This document shows, piece after piece, positions 41,940 to 48,479 of a stretch of 48,479 nt of DNA; the first letter of the stretch is position 1, and each line of letters starts with the position of its first letter. A program made the translations under genes and the position numbers. This DNA comes from an uncultured Lachnospiraceae bacterium (GTDB taxonomy: Bacteria > Bacillota > Clostridia > Lachnospirales > Lachnospiraceae), in assembly GCA_902779445.1 (NCBI GenBank), contig CACZBM010000019.1, positions 1-48,479 on the forward strand, given 5' to 3'. The notes under the pieces are model-generated. The model did no database searches. It saw only the letters and a program-made list of their open reading frames with translations, and was not told the DNA's origin.

Positions 41940-42518
41940 ATGAGTACAGCAACCAAGAATATAATGATAGTCGGCGTAGGAGGACAGGGTTCCCTTCTCG
42001 CCAGTAAAATACTGGGATATCTCCTTTTAAATGAGGGGTATGACGTAAAGGTATCCGAAGTTCACGGAATGTCACAGAGAGGCGGAAGCGTTGTTACTTA
42101 CGTGAGATATGGAGACAAGGTTTATTCTCCTGTTATAGATGAGGGAGAGGCAGACGTTATAGTTTCCTTTGAACTTATGGAGGCTGCCCGCTGGATGAAG
42201 TGCCTTAAAAAGGACGGACAGATCGTTACCAATACCCAGCAGATAGATCCCATGCCGGTAGTTCTCGGGGCTGAGGAATATCCGGAGGATCTGGTTGACA
42301 AGATGAAGGATAAGGGCGTAAAGGTTGACGCGCTTGACTGCCTGAAACTTGCTGAGGAAGCAGGAAATATCAAGGCAGTAAATGTGGTGCTCTTAGGAAG
42401 GCTCTCACATTACTTTGATATTCCGGAGGAGTCATGGCATAAGGCTCTGGAGGCAAATGTGCCGAAGAAGCTTTTGGAGATAAATGAGAGGGCTTTTGAA
42501 CTTGGAAGAAGCGCATAA
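41940..42518 (+). CDS. iorB: indolepyruvate:ferredoxin oxidoreductase beta subunit
   Basis: A 192-residue gamma-type domain protein with IMIVGVGGQGSLLASKILGY at the N-terminus and SEVHGMSQRGGSVVTYVRYG, the standard IorB motifs. It completes the IorA complex. It is translated 30 bp after the sugar isomerase and leads directly into paaK and the ACT gene, forming an iorB-paaK-ACT-lysC order. The partner iorA is elsewhere, at 35.8-37.5 kb on the opposite strand. Confidence 0.92.
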   Translation: MSTATKNIMIVGVGGQGSLLASKILGYLLLNEGYDVKVSEVHGMSQRGGSVVTYVRYGDKVYSPVIDEGEADVIVSFELMEAARWMKCLKKDGQIVTNTQQIDPMPVVLGAEEYPEDLVDKMKDKGVKVDALDCLKLAEEAGNIKAVNVVLLGRLSHYFDIPEESWHKALEANVPKKLLEINERAFELGRSA

Positions 42519-42549
42519 GTAAAGAAAAAGAATGGAGGCAAAAGCTCAA

Positions 42550-43851
42550 ATGGAGAGGTACTATCAAAAAGAGATTGAGTGCGCATCACCTGAGGAGATA
42601 AGAAAGATTCAGGATGAGAAGCTGGTGCGTCAGGTACGGCATGTATGGGATAATGTGGAATACTACCGTAAGAAGATGGAGAAGAAGGGACTGACCCCGG
42701 ATGATATCCGTTCGAGGGACGACCTTCACAAGCTCCCGTTTTTATCAAAGGCGGATCTCAGGGACTGTTATCCGTACGGACTTCTGGGAGTACCCCTTGA
42801 AAAATGTGTCCGCATCCATTCCACTTCGGGAACTACAGGAAAGAGAGTTGTGGCTTTCTATACACAGCATGACCTTGATCTCTGGTCAGATTGTACTGCG
42901 AGAGCTATTGTGGCTGCAGGAGGCACAAAGGGAAGTGTTGTGCACGTGGCATACGGATACGGACTCTTTACAGGCGGTGCCGGATTAAATGACGGAAGCC
43001 ACAAGGTGGGATGTCTTACGGTACCAATTTCTTCAGGTAATACCGACAGACAGATCATGTTCATTAAGGACCTTCAGGCTACGATACTCTGTTGCACACC
43101 CAGCTATGCCGCATATATCAGTGAGCAGATGAAAGAGATGGGGCTCGGACCTGACGATATCCCTCTTAAGGCCGGTATTTTCGGTGCTGAGGCCTGGAGT
43201 GAGGAGATGCGTCACGATATAGAAAGTACCCTTGGCATAAAGGCTTATGATATATACGGACTTACAGAACTTTCGGGTCCCGGGGTATCTTTTGAGTGCT
43301 CTGAACAGAAGGGTATGCATATCAATGAAGACCACTTTATCGCAGAGATCATAGATCCTGATACGGAAGAGGTGCTTCCCGACGGTGAAGAGGGAGAACT
43401 GGTATTTACTGCGCTTGATAAGGAGGCATTCCCGCTTCTCCGCTACCGCACAAGGGATATCTGCTCCCTTAACAGGACCAAATGCTCCTGCGGCAGAACC
43501 CTCATCAGGATGGAGAAGCCTAAGGGACGCACGGATGATATGCTTATTATCCGCGGAGTTAACGTATTTCCTTCACAGATCGAAACCGTTCTCCTCAATA
43601 ACGGGTATTCATCCAATTACCAGATCATCGTTGGCCGCGTGAATAACACTGACACCCTTGAAGTCAGAGTGGAGATGACACCGGATATGTTCACGGACAA
43701 TCTGGGTGAGATCGAAGGCAGACAGGCAAACCTTGTGGACGGATTAAAGTCCATGCTCGGGATAAAAGCCAAGGTAACTCTTGTAGCGCCCAAGTCCATA
43801 ACCAGGTCAGAGGGTAAGGCAGTTCGTGTCATAGATAATCGTAAGATTTAA
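42550..43851 (+). CDS. paaK: phenylacetate-CoA ligase family protein
   Basis: A 433-residue adenylate-forming enzyme. The P-loop-like HSTSGTTGKRVVAFYT, YGLTELSGPGVSFEC, YRTRDIC and the C-terminal RGVNVFPSQIE and TRSEGKAVRV are all present. It activates aryl-acetates such as phenylacetate or indoleacetate to CoA thioesters. ATG 42550 is preferred, with GGAGG 11 bp upstream; ATG 42532 has no site. Next to iorB it suggests reversible aryl-acetate to aryl-pyruvate conversion. Confidence 0.92.
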   Translation: MERYYQKEIECASPEEIRKIQDEKLVRQVRHVWDNVEYYRKKMEKKGLTPDDIRSRDDLHKLPFLSKADLRDCYPYGLLGVPLEKCVRIHSTSGTTGKRVVAFYTQHDLDLWSDCTARAIVAAGGTKGSVVHVAYGYGLFTGGAGLNDGSHKVGCLTVPISSGNTDRQIMFIKDLQATILCCTPSYAAYISEQMKEMGLGPDDIPLKAGIFGAEAWSEEMRHDIESTLGIKAYDIYGLTELSGPGVSFECSEQKGMHINEDHFIAEIIDPDTEEVLPDGEEGELVFTALDKEAFPLLRYRTRDICSLNRTKCSCGRTLIRMEKPKGRTDDMLIIRGVNVFPSQIETVLLNNGYSSNYQIIVGRVNNTDTLEVRVEMTPDMFTDNLGEIEGRQANLVDGLKSMLGIKAKVTLVAPKSITRSEGKAVRVIDNRKI

Positions 43852-43861
43852 GGAGGCGTTT

Positions 43862-44296
43862 ATGAGTATTAAGCAGATCTCTGTATTTATGGAAAATAAA
43901 CCCGGAACTCTTGAAGAGATGACAGCGGTTCTGGCTCAGAATAATATCGATATGCGTGCCATATCCCTTGCGGAAGCAGAGGACTTCGGTATCGCTAGAC
44001 TTATCGTGGATGACGTGTATCAGACCACCACGGTATTGAAGGACGCGGGATTTGTTAACAGACTGAGCGACGTTCTGGCAGTTGAGATCCCGGATGCTCC
44101 CGGAGGACTGAACAAGGTATTAAAGACTCTTTCCGCAGCTCAGGTAAATCTGGAATATATGTATGCTTTCCTTGGCGGGAAAGATGTTGATAAGGCTTAT
44201 TTTATAATGAAGACAGCTCATATCGACAGGGCTGAGTCGACCCTTGATCTTGCAGGGTTCAATCTGGTGGATCAGGAACACATTGCTGAGATATGA
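43862..44296 (+). CDS. ACT-domain protein (tandem ACT)
   Basis: A 144-residue protein of two ACT domains: KQISVFMENKPGTLEEMTAV (3-22) and IPDAPGGLNKVLKTLSAAQV (about 77-96). ACT pairs bind amino acids; homologues beside ior and paaK are thought to sense aromatic or related amino acids. AGGAGG lies immediately upstream (43851-43856). It overlaps lysC by 4 bp, so it could regulate the complex or the kinase; neither is shown. Confidence 0.88.
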   Translation: MSIKQISVFMENKPGTLEEMTAVLAQNNIDMRAISLAEAEDFGIARLIVDDVYQTTTVLKDAGFVNRLSDVLAVEIPDAPGGLNKVLKTLSAAQVNLEYMYAFLGGKDVDKAYFIMKTAHIDRAESTLDLAGFNLVDQEHIAEI

Positions 44297-45606
44297 AAAC
44301 CATAGTAGCTAAATTTGGCGGAACATCCCTTGCGGATGCTGATCAATTTAAGAAAGTAAAGGATATAATCCTTTCTGACCCGGGACGGAGGATAATAGTG
44401 GCATCCGCTCCGGGTAAGCGCTTTGAAGGGGATGAGAAGATCACTGACATGCTCTTTAAGTGCTATGAGGCTGCAAGAGCCGGAGGGGATTATGACAAGA
44501 TCCTTGAGAGCATCAAAGAGAGGTTCAGGGACATCATCATCGGACTTGATATTGACTTTCCTCTGAATCAGGAGTTTGAGATATTAAAAGAGAGGATCCT
44601 CCGTAAGCCGAACAGAGATTATATCGCAAGCCGGGGAGAGTATTTTAATTCAAAGATCCTGGCGGAGTATCTCAACTTTACTTTTGTGGATCCTGAGTGG
44701 TGCGTGTGCTTTGATGAAAACGGAATCCTGGATGATACTATGACCAGAAGAGCCATGAGAGCAGCGTTAAGACCTCTCAAAAATGCTGTTATTGCCGGAT
44801 TCTACGGCGCGGACGGCAGCGGGAGGATACACACGCTTTCAAGAGGCGGTTCAGATGTGACAGGTAGCCTCGCGGCCTGTGCAGTAGATGCTGACCTCTA
44901 TGAGAACTGGACGGATGTAACAGGACTTCTGGCGGCTGATCCCCGGATAGTGGATTCTCCGAGGACTGTCGAGTACTTAAGCTTTAATGAACTGAGGACC
45001 CTTTCTTACATGGGTGCTTCCGTACTTCATACGGATTCTGTCCTGCCTGCTTCGGAAAGCGGTATATCCATCTGTATCAAAAACACCAATCACCCTGAGG
45101 AAAAGGGAACTACCATTGTCCGTAAGCTTCCTGAAGGGGAAAAGAAGTATCCCGTCATAGGAGTTGCAGGTAAGCCCGGAATGTCTGTTCTTCAGGTTGA
45201 GAAGGTGATGGTGAGCGATGCTTCGGGATTCAGCGCCATCATACTGGATATCCTGAGTAAGAACCGTATAGCCTTCGAGCAGTGTCTGACCGGCATAGAT
45301 ACGGTGACACTGGTGATAAGGACCGATTACCTGTCTGACTGCAAGGAAGATCTGATACGGGAGATAAAGAACACTCTGAACCCGGACCACATCAGTCTTA
45401 CAGAGAATCTTTCGATGATAGCTGTAGTAGGGGAGAGAAGTACCGACACCTGTGATGCGAATGTAAGAGTTCTGCAGGCATTGGCAGACGCGGGAATTGA
45501 GATAAGCACTATTAATCAGGGTGCGGGAAAGCTGAACCTCCTTATTGCCGTGCCGGAAGAAAAATACGAGCAGGCAATAAGGGTCATATACAGCACAATA
45601 GAATGA
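44293..45606 (+). CDS. lysC: aspartate kinase
   Basis: A 437-residue aspartokinase: VAKFGGTSLADADQFKKV at the N-terminus, FYGADGSGRIHTLSRGGSDV for ATP and aspartate, and a C-terminal tandem ACT regulatory region from about 300 (GKPGMSVLQVEKVM; INQGAGKLNLLIAV). It catalyses the first step to lysine, threonine and methionine. It overlaps the ACT gene by 4 bp. Its stop abuts the convergent DAHP synthase stop with no intervening base. Confidence 0.93.
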   Translation: MKTIVAKFGGTSLADADQFKKVKDIILSDPGRRIIVASAPGKRFEGDEKITDMLFKCYEAARAGGDYDKILESIKERFRDIIIGLDIDFPLNQEFEILKERILRKPNRDYIASRGEYFNSKILAEYLNFTFVDPEWCVCFDENGILDDTMTRRAMRAALRPLKNAVIAGFYGADGSGRIHTLSRGGSDVTGSLAACAVDADLYENWTDVTGLLAADPRIVDSPRTVEYLSFNELRTLSYMGASVLHTDSVLPASESGISICIKNTNHPEEKGTTIVRKLPEGEKKYPVIGVAGKPGMSVLQVEKVMVSDASGFSAIILDILSKNRIAFEQCLTGIDTVTLVIRTDYLSDCKEDLIREIKNTLNPDHISLTENLSMIAVVGERSTDTCDANVRVLQALADAGIEISTINQGAGKLNLLIAVPEEKYEQAIRVIYSTIE

Positions 45607-46653
45607 TCAGAGAAGAGTAAGGAGATGGGCGAGCTCCAGAATGAGTTCTTCACTCTTTTCCCATCCGAGACAGGGATCGGTAATGGATTTACCGTAAATT
45701 CCTTCTCCGATGGACTGGCAGCCGTCCTCTAAATAGCTCTCTATCATAAGCCCTTTAACGATCTTTTTTATATCCCCGGAAACATGGCAGCTGTGGAGTA
45801 CATCCTTGGCTATTCGTATCTGTTCGAGATACTGCTTTCCAGAGTTAGCATGATTGCAGTCTATTATTACCGCAGGGTTATTAAGGCCGTTCTTTTCATA
45901 GCTCTCGATCAGCCCCTGAAGATCTTCGTAGTGGTAATTTGCATGGCTTCTGCCGTATGCATCCACATAACCCCTGAGAATAGCGTGTGCCATGGGATTT
46001 CCTTCAGTGGTTACTTCCCATCCTCTGTACAGGAATTTTTGGCGGCTCTGGGCTGCCGCTATGGAATTCATCATTACGGAAATGTCGCCGCCGGTGGGGT
46101 TTTTCATTCCAACGGGGATACCGATACCGCTGGCAGTGATACGGTGGAGCTGGTCCTCTACGGAACGGGCGCCTATTGCCACGTATGAGAGCAGGTCTGA
46201 AAGGTAACGGTGATTCTCGGGATACAGCATCTCTTCGGCTGACGTGAAGCCTGTTTCACGAACGACTCTCGTGTGCATTTCCCTGATGGCTATTATGCCG
46301 GCGAGAAGATCCTCTTCTCCTTCTGGATCGGGCTGGTGGAGCATCCCCTTATATCCGACGCCCTTTGTGCGGGGTTTATTGGTATAGACTCTGGGAACGA
46401 TAAATATCTTTTCTTTTACCTTTTCCTGAACTTTTGCCAGGCGGGTGAGATAGTCCAGCACTGCTTCTTCGTTATCGGCGGAGCAGGGACCTATTATGAG
46501 AAGAAAACGGTCATCTTTCCCTTCGAAGATATTTTTGATGATCTCGTCACGTTCTTCTTTGATCTCGACAATATCGGGCTTTACGGGAAACTGCTCTTTT
46601 AATTCCTTTGGTGTAGGCAGCTTCCTTATGAAATTCATCGGCATTTCCTGCAT
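45607..46653 (-). CDS. aroF: 3-deoxy-7-phosphoheptulonate synthase (class I alpha)
   Basis: A 348-residue enzyme of the AroFGH type (KDOPS-unlike, E. coli length). Signatures are LLIIGPCSADNEEAVLDYL, VPRVYTNKPRTKGVGYKGM, GARSVEDQLHRITASGI, GMKNPTGGDI and IIDCNHANSGK. It joins PEP and erythrose 4-phosphate to open the shikimate route to aromatic amino acids. GAGGAC lies 6-8 bp before the ATG. No terminator separates it from lysC at the 3' side. The exact isozyme letter is arbitrary. Confidence 0.93.
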   Translation of the reverse strand: MQEMPMNFIRKLPTPKELKEQFPVKPDIVEIKEERDEIIKNIFEGKDDRFLLIIGPCSADNEEAVLDYLTRLAKVQEKVKEKIFIVPRVYTNKPRTKGVGYKGMLHQPDPEGEEDLLAGIIAIREMHTRVVRETGFTSAEEMLYPENHRYLSDLLSYVAIGARSVEDQLHRITASGIGIPVGMKNPTGGDISVMMNSIAAAQSRQKFLYRGWEVTTEGNPMAHAILRGYVDAYGRSHANYHYEDLQGLIESYEKNGLNNPAVIIDCNHANSGKQYLEQIRIAKDVLHSCHVSGDIKKIVKGLMIESYLEDGCQSIGEGIYGKSITDPCLGWEKSEELILELAHLLTLL

Positions 46654-46742
46654 GGGTATGTCCTCTTTTACTTATAACTTGTGTTTTGCTGCATTATTTT
46701 TTATCATAATTTCAGATTATTATCAACTATTTACGGTGTAAG

Positions 46743-48131
46743 ATGAACAGATTTATAGGAGACAGACAATTTTACAGAAGGGTACTGCTGATAACGGTAC
46801 CCATAATGATACAGACCGGGATCACAAACCTCGTGAATTTCCTTGATAATATCATGGTGGGGCGCGTTGGCACCGAGCAGATGTCCGGGGTTGCCATAGT
46901 AAACCAGCTGATCTTTATTTTTTATCTCTGCCTTTTCGGGGGATTTGCCGGAGCAGGTATCTTTACCGCACAGTTCTATGGCAAGGGAGATAATGAGGGT
47001 ATCAGATATACCATCAGATATAAGCTGATACTGGGGGCGGTGATACTGGCTGTTACCACTGCGATCCTCGTATTAAAGAGTGATACGCTTATCGGAATGT
47101 TCCTGCAGGGCGAATCCGGGAGCGGCGATGCCGTAGCTACGTTTAATTACGCGAAGGACTACCTCAGTGTCATGATGTGGGAACTGCCGGCTTTTGCACT
47201 TACCCAGATATGCTTTAATACACTCAGAGAGTGTTCCGAGACTGTGGTTCCGATGAAGGCGGGACTGGTGGCTGTATTCCTGAATTTATGTCTGAATTAC
47301 CTCCTGATATATGGTAATTTCGGATTTCCGGTACTCGGAGTAAGGGGAGCGGCCATTGCAACGGTCATTGCCAGATATGTGGAGCTTTTAATAGCAGTGA
47401 TCTGGGCGCTGACACATCTGGACAGATGCCCGTATCTTATAGGTCTTTTCGGCTCATTTAAGCTGCCGGCTGAATTATTTAAGAAGATATTCCTGACAGG
47501 AACACCGCTTCTCATAAATGAGTTTCTCTGGTCCTCCGGCGTAGCGGTGATGGCACAGAGCTATTCCCTCAGGGGATTAAGCGTAGTGGCGGCCTATAAT
47601 ATCCTGGGTGTGATAAACAATGTGTTTAATGTGGTGTTCTTCGCCATGGGAGATGCAGTAGCCATAATCGTCGGACAGCATCTGGGGGCGGGAAACCTGA
47701 AAAAAGCCCGGGAGGAAGATACAAAGATCATCGCTTTTTCGGTTATGATCGCTACAGTCGTTGCTATCATAGTGTGGTCTGCAGCGCCTCTCTTCCCGAA
47801 GCTCTATAATACAAATGATGAGGTAAAGCGCCTCGCGACTGAGTTCCTGAAGATGCAGGCACTGTTTCTGCCTCAGATGGCATTTCTCCATACCACGTAT
47901 TTTACCCTGAGATCAGGAGGAAAGACCCTCATAACCTTCCTCTTTGACAGCTTTTTCATGTGGACCGTGAACGTGCCCCTGGTGTATTGCCTCAGCAGAT
48001 TTACGGATATCTACGTGATACATATCTTTATGTTCATACAGATGGCTGAGTGGATCAAATGCTTGATCGGTTTCATCCTGGTAAAGAAGGGGACCTGGAT
48101 GAATAATATAGTGAGTAGTGAAAGATCGTAG
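46743..48131 (+). CDS. MATE-family efflux transporter
   Basis: A 462-residue transporter of 12 TM helices. The N-half has NLVNFLDNIMVGRVGTEQMS and GIFTAQFYGKGD; the C-half has the repeat NILGVINNVFNVVFFAMGDA with GQHLGAGNLKKAREE. MATE proteins export drugs or metabolites in exchange for sodium ions or protons. It is divergent from the DAHP synthase across 90 bp with only a weak ribosome site (GGTG). The substrate is unknown. Confidence 0.9.
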   Translation: MNRFIGDRQFYRRVLLITVPIMIQTGITNLVNFLDNIMVGRVGTEQMSGVAIVNQLIFIFYLCLFGGFAGAGIFTAQFYGKGDNEGIRYTIRYKLILGAVILAVTTAILVLKSDTLIGMFLQGESGSGDAVATFNYAKDYLSVMMWELPAFALTQICFNTLRECSETVVPMKAGLVAVFLNLCLNYLLIYGNFGFPVLGVRGAAIATVIARYVELLIAVIWALTHLDRCPYLIGLFGSFKLPAELFKKIFLTGTPLLINEFLWSSGVAVMAQSYSLRGLSVVAAYNILGVINNVFNVVFFAMGDAVAIIVGQHLGAGNLKKAREEDTKIIAFSVMIATVVAIIVWSAAPLFPKLYNTNDEVKRLATEFLKMQALFLPQMAFLHTTYFTLRSGGKTLITFLFDSFFMWTVNVPLVYCLSRFTDIYVIHIFMFIQMAEWIKCLIGFILVKKGTWMNNIVSSERS

Positions 48132-48136
48132 GGAGA

Positions 48137-48255
48137 GATCCTTCGCTGGCGCTCAGGATGACAGTGCCAGCGCTCAGGATGACACACAGGGGCGGCATAC
48201 TGTCAGGATGACACACAGGTGCGGCATATCAGGATGACACACAGGGGCGGTATAC
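48137..48255. repeat. short dispersed and tandem repeats
   Basis: It starts with GATCCTTCGCTGGCGCTCAG, then three irregular copies of CAGGATGACACACAGGGGCG at 48175, 48204 and 48230. These belong with the CTCAGGATGACA family at 29.07 kb. The remaining sequence to the riboswitch shows no gene. Confidence 0.8.
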
Positions 48256-48305
48256 TTGACTTATTAAATGATTGGAAATAGAATGTCCAATGTAAAAATT
48301 AACTA

Positions 48306-48392
48306 GCGCTAGGGGAGCTATTGCTGAGAACCCGATAGATATCGGGGACCCTTACACCTGAACCGGGTAATGCCGGCGTAGGAAAGCAAGGA
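48306..48392 (+). promoter_or_regulatory. TPP riboswitch (THI box)
   Basis: It contains the conserved elements in order: AGGGGAGC, CTGAGA, the P3 hairpin CCCGATAGATATCGGG, ACCCTTACACCTGAACCGGG, TAATGCCGGCGTAGG. It binds thiamine pyrophosphate and normally turns off the downstream thiamine gene. Confidence 0.95.
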
Positions 48393-48427
48393 TACTTCGG
48401 GGGAAACCCGGAATACTCCACAAATCC

Positions 48428-48456
48428 CCTCCCGTTTTATCAAAGGAGGTTTTTTT
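48428..48456 (+). promoter_or_regulatory. expression-platform hairpin over the ribosome site
   Basis: CCTCC (48428-48432) can pair with GGAGG (48445-48449), the ribosome site of the next gene, and seven T residues follow. TPP binding could hide the ribosome site or favour termination. Confidence 0.55.
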
Positions 48457-48479
48457 ATGTCATTATTTGCAACACTCAC
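48457..48479 (+). CDS. 5' end of a TPP-regulated gene (partial)
   Basis: ATG at 48457 follows AAAGGAGG at 7-bp spacing; only MSLFATL is visible before the window ends. Control by a TPP riboswitch marks it as a thiamine biosynthesis or uptake gene, but the family cannot be told. Confidence 0.7.

Overview
The window looks like chromosome from a Lachnospiraceae-type Firmicute, most likely a rumen or gut Butyrivibrio or Pseudobutyrivibrio relative. The grounds are strong AGGAGG ribosome sites, moderate GC, cellobiose phosphorylase, paired indolepyruvate oxidoreductase and phenylacetyl-CoA ligase genes, many double-glycine leader peptides and no outer-membrane genes. This is judged from the proteins alone; no database was searched.

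Layout. 1-3.6 kb: a run of membrane-protein genes (DUF5684-like, an unnamed membrane protein, DUF6765-like, DUF308-like) ending in an MscS channel. 3.7-8.0 kb: a double-glycine peptide gene divergent from a PrsW-type membrane protease, a GGDEF remnant, an EAL phosphodiesterase and a TRIC-type channel. 8.0-10.2 kb: a REP/MITE-like element, a second leader-peptide gene and an MNT/HEPN pair with a small third ORF. 10.3-12.8 kb: a TetR regulator with twin operators, a GNAT acetyltransferase and an RsgA-type GTPase. 12.8-18.4 kb: a Bce-like module (response regulator, intramembrane-type histidine kinase, ABC ATPase, FtsX permease) followed by a third leader-peptide gene. 18.4-27.9 kb: an accessory island. 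It lies between an integrase remnant with a 21-bp copy of the tRNA-Gly 3' end and the intact tRNA-Gly. It holds a two-gene pair of unknown role, a candidate structured RNA, a membrane protein, an AbiGi-like protein, a secreted transglutaminase-like protein, a C1-family protease broken by one amber codon, and prophage remnants.

28-35.7 kb is housekeeping and sugar metabolism: fructosamine kinase, cellobiose phosphorylase, DUF1700, a THUMP methyltransferase, an amidase-like protein, RdgB and a YfcE-like phosphodiesterase. 35.7-46.7 kb is an aromatic/aspartate block: iorA on the minus strand, four tRNAs, a Schlafen-type ATP-binding protein with a 13-nt repeat tract, a lipoprotein, repeats, a lyxose isomerase-like gene, iorB, paaK, an ACT-domain gene, lysC, and a convergent DAHP synthase. 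46.7 kb to the end: a MATE transporter, short repeats and a TPP riboswitch just before a gene that runs off the window.

Most notable. Three scattered double-glycine peptide genes share a promoter of the form TTGCCA/TAGCCA, 17-18 bp, then TACGTATAA/T. Two of them also share a near-identical leader followed by unrelated cores. The PrsW promoter resembles the set. This looks like a reusable promoter-leader cassette for exported peptides, one copy sitting just downstream of a peptide-sensing and ABC-transport module. PaaK with IorAB suggests interconversion of aryl acids and aryl-pyruvates, which fits aromatic amino acid synthesis from phenylacetate-type acids as known in rumen bacteria; the DAHP synthase provides the classical alternative route.
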